Origin: CALKGK01 sp964649515 | GTDB lineage: Bacteria; Bacteroidota; Bacteroidia; Flavobacteriales_D; Sanyastnellaceae | Length of the DNA stretch: 64,000 nucleotides | Direction: 5' to 3' | Assembly: GCA_964649515.1 (NCBI GenBank) | Contig: CAZYPV010000001.1 | Coordinates: 1-64,000 of the forward strand | In this document: positions 42,883 to 52,951 of the stretch, piece by piece | How positions within the stretch are numbered: the stretch's first letter is position 1 | How the letters are laid out: every line of letters begins with the position of its first letter | Notes under the pieces: model-generated | The model's input: only the letters and a program-made list of their open reading frames with translations | The model's database searches: none | Told to the model about the DNA's origin: nothing | Translations under genes and position numbers: made by a program

Positions 42883-42905
42883 CCCCAAATGGGGGCGCAA
42901 AGTTA
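42883..42905 (-). promoter_or_regulatory. rpsA promoter (-7 TAACTTTG) with 5'-end hairpin in the leader
   Basis: On the minus strand TAACTTTG (42898-42905) is followed by GCGCCCCCATTTGGGG. The CCCC-ATTT-GGGG hairpin (42883-42894) would sit at the very start of a leader of about 95 bases. The long leader is unlike the short ones seen elsewhere in the window. Confidence 0.55.
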
Positions 42906-42936
42906 ATGAATTATTCCACACTTTCAGCGTTTTAGC

Positions 42937-44598
42937 CTAGTTTATCAACAAACGTACGGTGTATTGTTGGTTGATCTGAAGTAAATAGACTCCTGGGGCG
43001 AGTTGCGGACAGGTCAATTGTCGTACATTTTCTTCCTGCAGCAGCACCCTTCCGCCCATGTCTGTCAAGCGTACATCGCAGAATTCAGATAACTGAAGTG
43101 CTGCTCCACTGCGTATAGGATTGGGGTAAACATTCACTTTTTCAAACGCAAGCTTTTCAACGTTGATGCTCGCACCATTGTTGGAGTATTCCGGGGTGGT
43201 TTCTAAAAAGGTGACCCAGTTCGGACTTCCATCAGTTTCCCTACCAAAACTAAGGTCCTCCCCCACTACGCCAAAGCCAATGTAATCTGCTAATGTAAAG
43301 CCATCCGGACTGTAAAGCGACAAACTTTCACCATTGTTACTCAACCTAAAATTGGTGTGGTTCCATCCTTCTGACTGGTTTTCATCGGCAAAGAACAACA
43401 AATAACCTCCTGCAGCGATGGTGGTTTCTTGTGGGATGTCCAACGGAATTTGCCATTTGTCAGGATTGGCGGGATTGTCCGTTAGATAGTAACCAGCGAC
43501 GTTAATGGCATTCGGACCAGGATTATAAATTTCAAACCAATCTTCATATTCCAGAGCACTGTCAAGGGTGTCTGAAACATTATCGGTCATCAGTTCATTG
43601 ATGTAAAGTACCTCGGGCTGAACAATGACGAGGGAGTTTGTCACACGCGGTGTAGGGATGTTGAAGGTAATGCTGTTTGGACCTCCATCAGCACTTCTGC
43701 CCCAACTCACATTTTGCGGGATTTCGGGGAAAGCATATTCATCGACCAGAGAATCATCGTTTCCTCTTAATTCCAAACTGCCCGGTCCGTTAAGTTCAAA
43801 GGCATGATCAGCACCCTCACTGTTTTCACCGTCCATCCAAATGACTGCAAATTCACCTCCCCCAATCGCTGTTAGTGCAGGATTGGTTGTGGGAAATGTG
43901 TAGGAAAGGTTGTTCAAAGGATCGTGCAGAACGTAGCGCGCGAGATTCACTTGAAAGGGATTCGGATTATAAATTTCTACCCAAGCCTCATGCTCTCCAC
44001 TCAAGTCAACAATATTTGTACTGTTATTGGTCAACACTTCGTTGATGAAAAGTGTTTCTACTTCAGGGATGATTTCCATGTTTTCATCGTCTGGCGTACT
44101 GTTGTCAAAAAACACCCAATCTTCGCAGCCATCGCAACTTCTCCCGTAAGAAATGTCACTCGCCTGTTCAGGATAAGCCACTGAATCAATTACAGTTACA
44201 CCGTCTGGCATCACCAAATAGATTGTTTCCCCATCTCCACTCAAACGGAAGTTCGCATGATCTTCTCCTTGATCGATATCGTTATCAATCCAAAAGAGCA
44301 AGTGGTTGTTTGGAAGCACTGTGGTGAGACCAGCATTCGTTGATGGAATTTCCCATTTGGTGAGTAAATTAGGGTCGTCACTCATGAAATATCCAGCGAG
44401 GTTGGTGATGCTGCCTGCATTGTAAATTTCCAACCAATCGTCTTGCTCGAAGAAGTCATCATTAATTCCCTCTCGGTTACTGGCCATGATTTCATTGATG
44501 TACAGTTGTGCCGCTCCGTTAGAATGAAAACAGCCAATGGCCAGCAATACAAAGAACGATTGCAACAAGTATTTGGTAAAAGAACTACGATTTTTCAT
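42937..44598 (-). CDS. Secreted protein with three lamin-tail domains and T9SS sorting tail
   Basis: 553 residues. A signal peptide is followed by three lamin-tail-like repeats (INEIMASNREGINDDFF ... WLEIYNAGSITNLAGYF; FINEVLTNNSTNI ... WVEIYNPNPFQVNLARY; YINELMTDNVSDT ... WFEIYNPGPNAINVAGYY), each with a LEIYN core. The C-terminus (VNVYPNPIRSGAALQL ... GVYLLQINQQYTVRLLIN) is a type A T9SS domain. In bacteria such proteins are often cell-surface or secreted, sometimes next to nucleases or in endonuclease fusions. Ligand unknown. Confidence 0.88.
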   Translation of the reverse strand: MKNRSSFTKYLLQSFFVLLAIGCFHSNGAAQLYINEIMASNREGINDDFFEQDDWLEIYNAGSITNLAGYFMSDDPNLLTKWEIPSTNAGLTTVLPNNHLLFWIDNDIDQGEDHANFRLSGDGETIYLVMPDGVTVIDSVAYPEQASDISYGRSCDGCEDWVFFDNSTPDDENMEIIPEVETLFINEVLTNNSTNIVDLSGEHEAWVEIYNPNPFQVNLARYVLHDPLNNLSYTFPTTNPALTAIGGGEFAVIWMDGENSEGADHAFELNGPGSLELRGNDDSLVDEYAFPEIPQNVSWGRSADGGPNSITFNIPTPRVTNSLVIVQPEVLYINELMTDNVSDTLDSALEYEDWFEIYNPGPNAINVAGYYLTDNPANPDKWQIPLDIPQETTIAAGGYLLFFADENQSEGWNHTNFRLSNNGESLSLYSPDGFTLADYIGFGVVGEDLSFGRETDGSPNWVTFLETTPEYSNNGASINVEKLAFEKVNVYPNPIRSGAALQLSEFCDVRLTDMGGRVLLQEENVRQLTCPQLAPGVYLLQINQQYTVRLLIN

Positions 44599-44672
44599 GC
44601 GGGTATTTACTTAACACAAAGAACATCTTTAGTTAACAATGGAGCAAATTCTCGACGATGAAAATTTGGACA

Positions 44673-47600
44673 TCATTGCTCTCCCACTTCACCGTTCACC
44701 AAAGTTTGGATCTCGCTCACATTCACACCCAAAGCTTTGTAAGAACGAATTACATCTTGGCATTCGGCTTTTGAATTGAGTTCGCGCGACACATAAGTAG
44801 TCTGGTCTCCATCAGTGAGTTGAACAACGCCGTGCTTTCTTTCGAGTGTTAGCATGGCCCTGGCCAAATCGGAAGGTACTTCGTCTTTGAACGTACCAAA
44901 CACCACGCGGTAACTGATCGTGGTATCGTCAACATCGCTTGTATTTTCTGGTGTTGAAGAAGGTTCAGGATTCTCTGTTGTTCGGCGAATGCTTGAAACC
45001 GCAACTTTTTGTCCGTCTTTATAAGCCGTAATGAAAGCATCCTGAATACCCGAAGCTCGAATCCTGTCCTTAGCGGCATTCACTGCCTCCAGTTGAGTAA
45101 ACTTGCCTGAAGTGTATCGGAATAAACCTTCATTAATTTGCTCCACCATAACCTCATTCACGCCAGGCAGCTGGTCAATATTCACTTGTTTGGAATAGAC
45201 CCCCACTTGAACAGTGTAATAACTCCCTGAGGTTTGGCTCCAGTCCATTTCTAAAGGAATAGCTCTTTCAGCATCAACATTTGCGTTGGTTTCTGGCACA
45301 GTGTCGATTTCACCCTCGCTTGGTTCATCAATTCGGACCTCCTCTGAACGAACGGCATTTTCGGCCAAAGACTCGGTTCCTTGGTTTCTACTCTCTTCAC
45401 GCGCCTCATACAAAGGAATTCGAACCCCATTTTTGTAAGCAACTACGAAGGCATCTTTGTATCCCATACTGCGCACTTCGTTTTTGGCCAAGTTTGCAGA
45501 AGTGAAGGCTTTGAACAGTCCGACAGCATAACGCGTTAAACCGCTTGCACTCTTCTCTCCCGAAACAGGAGCGAATTGTGAGTAGAGGTTTTGAGGAATA
45601 TCCTTTCTGAACGCGCCCACTTGAACCTTGTAAACAATCCCCTCGGGCAAAGCAGTATTGATTGGAATAGGCTGTTCTTCGGAATATGGGCTCTCGTTCA
45701 CCACATTGAAAACCTCCGCTTCGAGAACCTCTGGGAAACTAAAATCGTACTCTTCGAATCGGTTGTTGTTGGCATAATAAAAAGCGGTGGTCTCATTGAT
45801 TTCGGCACGAGTTGTAGCATTAGCAATGGCGCTCACTTCTGGTTTTTCTGCCGTGTTTTCGCCGGAAGCCTCTGCTAGAATCTCCGCGGTGTCCAGTTCA
45901 AAAATGAAATTCGCTTTGGCTACCTCAATGGCATTGATGTTTTCTTCTACAAGTGCAATTTCCTCATCCGATTTCTCAATATTTTGATAAATGATTTGTG
46001 CTTCAGATCTCAACTGTTCATACTCCGCAATGAGTCCGTCCTTTTCCGCTGGGGTTGTGCTCATCTCAGCCGCTTGTTTCACGCGAATCATCTCCAAACG
46101 GATGCTTTCTCCCGCCTTCACGAACTCATTTCGATCTTGCACCAAAGCGCTTCGTCGTGCTACCAAAGTCAATTGTTCTTTGTCCAAAGCAACCATTGGC
46201 GCAAAACCTTCACTCGTTGAAATGATCGATCGATCGGCATCCGGGAATCCCATGGCCAAGAGCGCATCCTCTGGATTTGTCACCTCTAGCTCTTCTGCTA
46301 ACATCGGGATCTCTGGGAACTGTGAATTCACCTCCACTTCAACTACTCTAAGCACTGCCTCCTCGATTTCGTCCAATTCTTCACCATCCTGACCATCGGC
46401 ATCAATAGGAAGCGCTTCATTCATTTCCTCATTTGAAACAGCTGCTAGATCTGATTCAGACGAGTCGGCATTCTCAGTACTTTCTGTTAGAACTTCTGCT
46501 TCAACTCGTTCACCAGATTGCAGTTGGGCGATCTGCTCTGAATCCAAATCAGCCAAAAGCCTTGCATTGGTAATCAAGTTCAAGGCTGCGTTTTGCAACT
46601 CAAGTGCATTCATTTGTTGAACTGCAGCTCGCTTATACATCTCGGCTTGTTTGATCTCATCGATCTCAGGAGCAGCCTCTGCCATCAACTCCCTCGATAA
46701 TTGTCTTGCCTCTTCCGCCTCTTGTTCTTTTTGGCGCACCATAAGAGCCAACCATTCCGCTTCTTTCAGTACGGTTTCATTTTTGGCTTTTTCATCAGCA
46801 ATTTCGGACTCGGCATTTGTGAATTGCTCCTCTCCCACTGCTAGCACCGCCTCTGCAGTTCTAATTTCAGCTGAGCTTCGGTCGAAAAAGGCCTTTTCAA
46901 TTTGTTTATCCAATTTCTTCACCTCACGTCGTTTCTCCACCTTTGCGATCTCCGCTTCGAGCACTTCAATTTCTGCGGCCTTCAACTCCATTTCTTCCAA
47001 ATCCTTTTCGAACTGAGGTGCATCAACTTGAGCACTGAGCAGCTCGAATTGTGGATGGGTATTTATTGAATTACTGGTTTGCACCTCGGTTTCATGAATT
47101 TGAGCAAAAGCAGCATCAAATTGCTCCTCTTTCGAGCGCTCAGACCAGTCGGACACCCCGTTCAGTGCTTGATCAGCAGTTGATACTTCTGATAATGTTG
47201 GATCAGAAATGTTCGATTCGTTCTCCGTCAAAGCAAGCGTTTCGTTATCGGATTCGATTATTGTATCATCGTTTGCTTCCTCATTATCTTCTTCTTGAGG
47301 GGTCTCAAGGGCTAGGTCTTCTGGCGCATTGGTCTTGGGCTGCTCGAAAAGCGCTTCTTCTTGTGTGGCAGTATCCTCATTCAGCACCTCATTTTCAGCC
47401 GTGGCAAGTTGTTCCTCTTTTAGCGGCAATTGATCTAGAGCGGCAATGAGTTTCAACTGCTCTTGAGACTTCCGATTGATGAGGGATTGAAGGCGTGTAA
47501 TTTCCAGTTGTAAACGCTCCTTTTCTTCACTAGACGTGCTCTCATCAATGGCGAAAACACGTTCATCCATCTTGAGTTGAGCTTTTGTGACTAAGTTTTC

Positions 47601-50600
47601 GTGCTGTTCGATGCTTGTTTTGAGCTCAAGTTCGTTCAGTTCAGTGATTTCAGATGTGCTGTTCAAATCCAAGGATGGGAATTCCGGATCAATTTGCTGG
47701 ATCAGCTCACTTTCTGTTTCAGCCAACACTTGCAATTCCGCTTGCGTTTCTGGCTCAACGGAAACATTTACAAGCTCCAAGGAATTGAGTCGGTTAAGCT
47801 CTTCTTGGACTTGAATTTGAAGCTCTTCTATTGCTTCACTTTCTTCCTGGTTTTTCGGGCTGAAGTTGGATAAAAAGTCCTGGTAATTGTTCAGCAATTG
47901 AACTTGGTCTTCCACACTTTCATTGGGAAAGGTTTCTGCATTGCTCAATTGCAATTGTTTGTTCTGAACGTTGATATTGGTGGCCTTCAAGCTCAGCGTT
48001 GCACTCTCTTGGAGAAGCTCTAAACTGGCTTCCATTGCGCTATTTTCTTGCAAGAGTTGGCGCATCTCTGCTTCATCCTCTGAGGATAAAATTTGTGTTT
48101 GATTGGACTGCATTGCCTGAAGCATCGTCTCTTGTGCTTTCCTTGCGGCAGATAATTTTTCGAAGTCGAGTTTGTTTTCATCCCGAGCATGAGTGATTTC
48201 TTGCGCTAACTCGGGTTGATATTCTTGCAAAAACGCCACTGCTTCTTGGGCGGAGAATTCCTCGTTTTGCGACTCATCTTCTAGTTGAGCAATATCCTCA
48301 TCCAAAACGGAGATGAGCTCCTCCATCGCTTTCAATTCCAATGCAACTGCCGATTTTTGTTCTGGATTGTTCAATTCTAAATCCGACAAAAAATTGCGTT
48401 GTTCTTCCAGTTTTGACTTCGTATTCTGCGCCAACACCAGTTCTTTGACTGGACTAGCATTGGGTAGCTCCTTTAATTTTACTTGTGCGGCTTGGTAATC
48501 AGCCTCCATGGCGTTTACTGGCTTCAAATCGAAAGCTTGAGCCAAGGCTTTTTCTTTGATTGCAGCAATCTCATTGATCGCCAAAGCTTCTTTAAGTGGA
48601 CCTTGTGCAAGCGCTTCTGTTTTTTGATCTCGATCTAGCTGTAAAACGGCAAGCTGATCTTTCTCAAGCGCTAATTCTGAGGCAAAGTTTTGAACTTCGT
48701 CCGAGTTTAAAACCGGTTCATTTTGTTCAGGAGTTTCATTGCTGATGGATTGCGCCATAAGGGATTGTTGTTGAGCGCGCATCCCTTCCTCACTCTTTAA
48801 TATTAATTGTCTTTTGGCCTTCTCTCCTTGTTCTTGAATGTATTCCAGTTCATTTTCAAGTTGGAACAGTTCTTCTGAAAGTTGTGCTTTGTCGCGCTGT
48901 TTCTTTGCATTTTCAAGAGCAGTCTTCTTCGAGGCGATTTTCGCCAAGGTTGAACGTTCTTCATCTTCTAAGGAAAGGCTTCTATTTTCTAAAGACTTGG
49001 CCTCTCTTTCAGCATCCATGGCCGACTGACTTAAGGCGCCAATACTCATTTTAAGAGGGTCTGAATCTCCTCTTCTACGCTCTTTTTCAGCTTGTAAAAC
49101 AGCAATTAAAGCATCAACATCTTCCTCAGCCGTACTTCGATCAATTTCATTGGCGCTTTGTTCGAGCGCTTCTGCCAACTTGGATGTTTCCTCTGCACTT
49201 TGGAGGAACATTTTAGCCACCTCTGACAAATTCTCTGCTTTTGCTTGTTCCAATTCGGCTTCATTCACCAGTGCTGTGTACTCTTCGAATGCTTCGAAAT
49301 AAGCTTCTCCCTCGAGTTGGTCAAGTTCTTGAGCCAAGCTTTGGGCTTTTTGTTTGTTTTCAACCACCTTGGCTTTACTCTCTTGAGCAGTGGCCAATGC
49401 ACGAGCTGCTCGCTGACCATGAGCCTTCGCTCTTTGCAGCTGCTCCTCCTTCTCTTCCAAAAGTTCAGCTTTGATTGTAGCAGCATTTTGGTCCTCATTT
49501 AAGCCCGCCAACAAGTGGGCATCTTTGATCTCTTTTTTAGGGTTGGATATCTCTTTGGCAAGAGCAATTCGCTCTTCATTGGCATTGACTTCCAAACCAG
49601 CCTTTTGCCTCAAGACCTCTGCCGATAGCGCCGCTAAATCTTCATTGAGCTCACGATCAAACAGATTATTGATGATTAATTTTTCTCTTCCATTGTCATC
49701 AACCAGCTTGAGTTCTTGCTCCAAAGCCACGGCATGATCGAAAGCTGGCAATTCAATGACCCCTTCGTGAATCAAAGGTTCTCCGAGTACTTGAAGTGAT
49801 AAACGATAGAGTCCGGCTTTGGGAAATGACAACACATATCCTCCATTGAAATCATCGGTTTGGGTTTCACTAATAACGGATCCGCTCAATTCGTCAACAA
49901 TCGTGATTTTCGCGGCGCTTTGGCTACTGTTTTTTTCATTGGCGAAAGTTCCCTTCACAAACATCAATTGAACAGGAATCCCGTCCACCATTACCTTATA
50001 CACATGAAGTTCCCCCTGACTGCTGTTCCTTCCCGAAGCAAAAAAGGCTGTTTGATGTGCTGAGTCGGTTACGAAGAAGAGATCATCGTCTGGCGTATTG
50101 ATCGCAAAATCCAGGTTTTCCGGTGTTGAGAAGCTTTGAGAGGCACCATCGAAAACCGATTTAAAAATATCGTACCCACCCATGGAATTGTGTCCTTTTG
50201 AAGCAAAATAGAAGGTGCTTCCGTCGGGATGCATATAAGCAAATTCCTCGTCCTCAGGCGTATTGATTGTGTTGGGGAGTCTTTTGGGTTCTGAAAAACT
50301 ACCATCGCCCAGAATGTAAGCTTGAAAAATATCAATGCCATACTCTCCCTTTTCGCCGTAGCTGGAAAAGAACACATCTGGGCGCTCTCCATTCTTATAA
50401 AGAACACCACGGTAGTCCATCTTTTTATCCATTTTTGACCGCAATTCTTCCGGAATGGAGAGCACCTTCCCTCCGATTTCTTCCAAATTGTAAAAGCGGA
50501 AAAAACTTTCGAGTTCTGCATTTACTTTTTCCAGTACTACAATGTCTTTCACCTTTGTGAGCAATTGTCCGCCTTCTCGGCACATTTGAATGGACTGTTC

Positions 50601-51008
50601 TGCTGGAAGTGGATTCTTTTCTTTAGGATTTTTATTGCTGATGTATTGCTCGTAAAAAGGGATGGCCTTGGCGAACTCGTAATTCAAATGCAGGGCTTTT
50701 CCCATATAGAAGTACACACGAGCATCTTCAATGCCTTTTTGAATGGCGAAGTTGAGGTGACGAATTGCGGTTTCTTTGGGCTCGCCAGCGAAAAGTGTGC
50801 AAGTACCAAATTTGAAATTCAGTTCAGCATCTTTGGGATTGAGGCTTACGAGTTGGGAATACAGCGGATAAGCCAGTGCGAAGTCATTTGCCTCGAACAA
50901 AAGGTCGGCCTCAGACTTCAACTTTTCAGTTTGTGCTGAGTTTTGCTGTCCATTCGCCATAAAAGCGGCAAAAAACACCATGATGACCGTCAAAATGAAA
51001 TGACGCAT
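44673..51008 (-). CDS. Giant envelope protein: TPR, PD40, long coiled coil, three SPOR-like repeats
   Basis: 2111 residues from the ATG at 51008. In order: signal peptide (1-21), TPR-like helices (about 25-130), PD40 strands (about 200-340; GGYDIFKSVFDG, RPDVFFSSYGEKGEYG), a carboxypeptidase-regulatory-like fold (about 345-425), about 1300 residues of A/E/L/Q-rich coiled coil, then three SPOR-like repeats at about 1785-1865 (YKVQVGAFRKDIPQNLYSQF), 1928-2005 (YTVQVGVYSKQVN) and 2028-2105 (YRVVFGTFKDEVPSDL). SPOR domains bind glycan strands stripped of stem peptides, typically at the division site. TPR-PD40-CRD is also the front half of PorE-like T9SS anchors, which end in OmpA instead. It probably spans from outer membrane to peptidoglycan. 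The start at 51008 gives a clean signal peptide. Confidence 0.85.
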   Translation of the reverse strand: MRHFILTVIMVFFAAFMANGQQNSAQTEKLKSEADLLFEANDFALAYPLYSQLVSLNPKDAELNFKFGTCTLFAGEPKETAIRHLNFAIQKGIEDARVYFYMGKALHLNYEFAKAIPFYEQYISNKNPKEKNPLPAEQSIQMCREGGQLLTKVKDIVVLEKVNAELESFFRFYNLEEIGGKVLSIPEELRSKMDKKMDYRGVLYKNGERPDVFFSSYGEKGEYGIDIFQAYILGDGSFSEPKRLPNTINTPEDEEFAYMHPDGSTFYFASKGHNSMGGYDIFKSVFDGASQSFSTPENLDFAINTPDDDLFFVTDSAHQTAFFASGRNSSQGELHVYKVMVDGIPVQLMFVKGTFANEKNSSQSAAKITIVDELSGSVISETQTDDFNGGYVLSFPKAGLYRLSLQVLGEPLIHEGVIELPAFDHAVALEQELKLVDDNGREKLIINNLFDRELNEDLAALSAEVLRQKAGLEVNANEERIALAKEISNPKKEIKDAHLLAGLNEDQNAATIKAELLEEKEEQLQRAKAHGQRAARALATAQESKAKVVENKQKAQSLAQELDQLEGEAYFEAFEEYTALVNEAELEQAKAENLSEVAKMFLQSAEETSKLAEALEQSANEIDRSTAEEDVDALIAVLQAEKERRRGDSDPLKMSIGALSQSAMDAEREAKSLENRSLSLEDEERSTLAKIASKKTALENAKKQRDKAQLSEELFQLENELEYIQEQGEKAKRQLILKSEEGMRAQQQSLMAQSISNETPEQNEPVLNSDEVQNFASELALEKDQLAVLQLDRDQKTEALAQGPLKEALAINEIAAIKEKALAQAFDLKPVNAMEADYQAAQVKLKELPNASPVKELVLAQNTKSKLEEQRNFLSDLELNNPEQKSAVALELKAMEELISVLDEDIAQLEDESQNEEFSAQEAVAFLQEYQPELAQEITHARDENKLDFEKLSAARKAQETMLQAMQSNQTQILSSEDEAEMRQLLQENSAMEASLELLQESATLSLKATNINVQNKQLQLSNAETFPNESVEDQVQLLNNYQDFLSNFSPKNQEESEAIEELQIQVQEELNRLNSLELVNVSVEPETQAELQVLAETESELIQQIDPEFPSLDLNSTSEITELNELELKTSIEQHENLVTKAQLKMDERVFAIDESTSSEEKERLQLEITRLQSLINRKSQEQLKLIAALDQLPLKEEQLATAENEVLNEDTATQEEALFEQPKTNAPEDLALETPQEEDNEEANDDTIIESDNETLALTENESNISDPTLSEVSTADQALNGVSDWSERSKEEQFDAAFAQIHETEVQTSNSINTHPQFELLSAQVDAPQFEKDLEEMELKAAEIEVLEAEIAKVEKRREVKKLDKQIEKAFFDRSSAEIRTAEAVLAVGEEQFTNAESEIADEKAKNETVLKEAEWLALMVRQKEQEAEEARQLSRELMAEAAPEIDEIKQAEMYKRAAVQQMNALELQNAALNLITNARLLADLDSEQIAQLQSGERVEAEVLTESTENADSSESDLAAVSNEEMNEALPIDADGQDGEELDEIEEAVLRVVEVEVNSQFPEIPMLAEELEVTNPEDALLAMGFPDADRSIISTSEGFAPMVALDKEQLTLVARRSALVQDRNEFVKAGESIRLEMIRVKQAAEMSTTPAEKDGLIAEYEQLRSEAQIIYQNIEKSDEEIALVEENINAIEVAKANFIFELDTAEILAEASGENTAEKPEVSAIANATTRAEINETTAFYYANNNRFEEYDFSFPEVLEAEVFNVVNESPYSEEQPIPINTALPEGIVYKVQVGAFRKDIPQNLYSQFAPVSGEKSASGLTRYAVGLFKAFTSANLAKNEVRSMGYKDAFVVAYKNGVRIPLYEAREESRNQGTESLAENAVRSEEVRIDEPSEGEIDTVPETNANVDAERAIPLEMDWSQTSGSYYTVQVGVYSKQVNIDQLPGVNEVMVEQINEGLFRYTSGKFTQLEAVNAAKDRIRASGIQDAFITAYKDGQKVAVSSIRRTTENPEPSSTPENTSDVDDTTISYRVVFGTFKDEVPSDLARAMLTLERKHGVVQLTDGDQTTYVSRELNSKAECQDVIRSYKALGVNVSEIQTLVNGEVGEQ

Positions 51009-51163
51009 AATGCAAGTTCTTTTAGAGAAAGCGGGTTTCCTTGTTTTCAAAAGGGAAATTAGGCAATTCTTGATAGCTAGAACAAAAAGTGCCTGCTTTC
51101 GGTCGTTTCCTACAGTTTTCGTTCATGTTTACGGACGCATTGGGGAAAGGTTACTCCGGTTAC

Positions 51164-51193
51164 TTGTAAGCCACGAAATGCTTGTTACCTTTG
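51164..51193 (+). promoter_or_regulatory. Promoter of P5C dehydrogenase gene (TTG-N19-TACCTTTG)
   Basis: TTG at 51164-51166, 19 bases, then TACCTTTG at 51186-51193, one of the best consensus matches in the window. The ATG is 20 bases downstream of the -7 element. Confidence 0.75.
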
Positions 51194-51213
51194 TCGGAAA
51201 AATACAGATAAGC

Positions 51214-52842
51214 ATGTCAAAAGGAGTTTATAATGTGCCATTTGAAGGAAACGAAGAAGTTTTATCTTACGCTCCTGGCACCCCGGAAAGAGAAGAATTG
51301 TTGCGCACGTACAAGGAGATGTACGCTCAAGCACCTATAGACGTACCGATGTACATTGGTAGTGAATTGGTGAGAACCTCAGACAAACGTCCAATGTCGC
51401 CACCACACGACCACCAGCATGTTCTTGGTCATTTCAACTACGGAGGGGCAGAACATGTTCAGCAAGCCATCGATGCGGCCCTTTCTGCTAAGCAAGCTTG
51501 GGCCGACCTCCCTTGGGAGCACAGAGCATCTGTATTTTTGAAAGCAGCCGACCTCCTCGCTGGTCCATACCGAGCAAAAATGAATGCAGCCACCATGTTG
51601 GCCCAATCGAAAAATGCTTTCCAAGCTGAAATTGACGCCGCATGTGAGTTGATTGACTTCTTGCGTTTCAATGTCAATTTCATGCAAGAGATTTACGAAA
51701 ACCAGCCGGATAGTAGTCCGGGCATGTGGAACCGACTTGAATATCGACCACTCGAAGGATTTGTATTGGCCATCACCCCATTCAACTTTACCGCCATCGC
51801 CGCCAACTTGCCAGCAGTAGCAGCCATGATGGGAAATACAGTGGTATGGAAGCCTGCAGACAGTCAAGTATATTCGGCAGAAGTCATCATGGAATTGTTC
51901 CGCGAAGCAGGATTGCCTGACGGCGTGATCAACATGATTACCGTGGACGGACCCGTTTTGGGAGATGTTGTATTTAAGCACCGCGACTTGGCCGGCTTGC
52001 ACTTCACGGGATCTACCGGAGTATTCCGTCATCTATGGAAAGAAATCGGGAATAACATTGAGCACTACCGCTCTTACCCGCGCATTGTAGGTGAAACTGG
52101 AGGAAAGGATTTCATCTTTGCTCATGAAAGTGCTCATCCTTTGGAAGTTGGAACAGCCATCTCCAGAGGTGCTTTTGAGTTCCAAGGACAAAAGTGTTCA
52201 GCGGCATCAAGAGCTTACATCCCTGCGAACATCTGGCCGGAGGTCAAAGCTCATGTGATTAAAGAAGTGGGAAGCTTTAAAATGGGTTCACCTGAAGACT
52301 TCTCCAACTTTATCACGGCTGTGATTGACAAGAATGCCTTTGACAAGATCACAGGATACATCGATTACATCAAGACTCAGGATGATGCTGAAATTATCGC
52401 CGGGGGTAGTTATGATGGATCGAAAGGGTATTTTGTTGAACCCACCGTTGTGGTGACTACCAACCCTAAATTCAGAACCATGTGCGAAGAAATCTTTGGT
52501 CCGGTAATTACCATCTTCGTTTATGACCCGAAAGACTATGAAGCCACTTTGACATTGGTTGATGAAACATCGGAGTATGCTTTGACAGGAGCCATCTTTG
52601 CTCGCGATCGTTATGCATTGAGCCACATGGCCAAGCGCCTAGAAAACGCCGCTGGAAATTTCTACATCAACGATAAACCAACAGGTGCAGTTGTTGGACA
52701 GCAGCCCTTTGGTGGAGCAAGAGGTTCAGGAACCAACGACAAAGCCGGAGCAGTGTTTAATTTGCTTCGTTGGGTATCTCCAAGAACCATCAAAGAAACC
52801 TTTGTACCTGCAAAAAGTTACCGTTATCCATTTTTGGACTAA
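51214..52842 (+). CDS. pruA: 1-pyrroline-5-carboxylate dehydrogenase
   Basis: Oxidises P5C (glutamate semialdehyde) to glutamate with NAD+, the second step of proline breakdown. The 542-residue length fits the stand-alone P5CDH subgroup. Visible motifs: NFTAIAANLPAVAAMMGNTV (cofactor-binding), HFTGSTGVF, ETGGKDFIF (general-base Glu), FQGQKCSAASR (catalytic Cys), EEIFGPVITIFVY and GQQPFGGARGSGTNDKAG. The ATG at 51214 is set by the promoter at 51164-51193 and the normal family start (GVYNVPFEGNEEVLSY). No proline dehydrogenase is adjacent. Confidence 0.96.
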   Translation: MSKGVYNVPFEGNEEVLSYAPGTPEREELLRTYKEMYAQAPIDVPMYIGSELVRTSDKRPMSPPHDHQHVLGHFNYGGAEHVQQAIDAALSAKQAWADLPWEHRASVFLKAADLLAGPYRAKMNAATMLAQSKNAFQAEIDAACELIDFLRFNVNFMQEIYENQPDSSPGMWNRLEYRPLEGFVLAITPFNFTAIAANLPAVAAMMGNTVVWKPADSQVYSAEVIMELFREAGLPDGVINMITVDGPVLGDVVFKHRDLAGLHFTGSTGVFRHLWKEIGNNIEHYRSYPRIVGETGGKDFIFAHESAHPLEVGTAISRGAFEFQGQKCSAASRAYIPANIWPEVKAHVIKEVGSFKMGSPEDFSNFITAVIDKNAFDKITGYIDYIKTQDDAEIIAGGSYDGSKGYFVEPTVVVTTNPKFRTMCEEIFGPVITIFVYDPKDYEATLTLVDETSEYALTGAIFARDRYALSHMAKRLENAAGNFYINDKPTGAVVGQQPFGGARGSGTNDKAGAVFNLLRWVSPRTIKETFVPAKSYRYPFLD

Positions 52843-52884
52843 TGTGAGGCGGAAAAACATCGACAAGTTCAACATAAAAGCAAC

Positions 52885-52915
52885 AAAAAACCCGTTCATC
52901 TTGAACGGGTTTTTT
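52885..52915 (+). terminator. Terminator of P5C dehydrogenase gene
   Basis: A 14-base stem pairs AAAAAACCCGTTCA (52885-52898) with TGAACGGGTTTTTT (52902-52915), three-base loop. It can act in both directions for the converging gene at 52952. Confidence 0.9.
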
Positions 52916-52951
52916 ATTTCAATGATTTTCGAAATAAGTTGGTCAAAAAAA

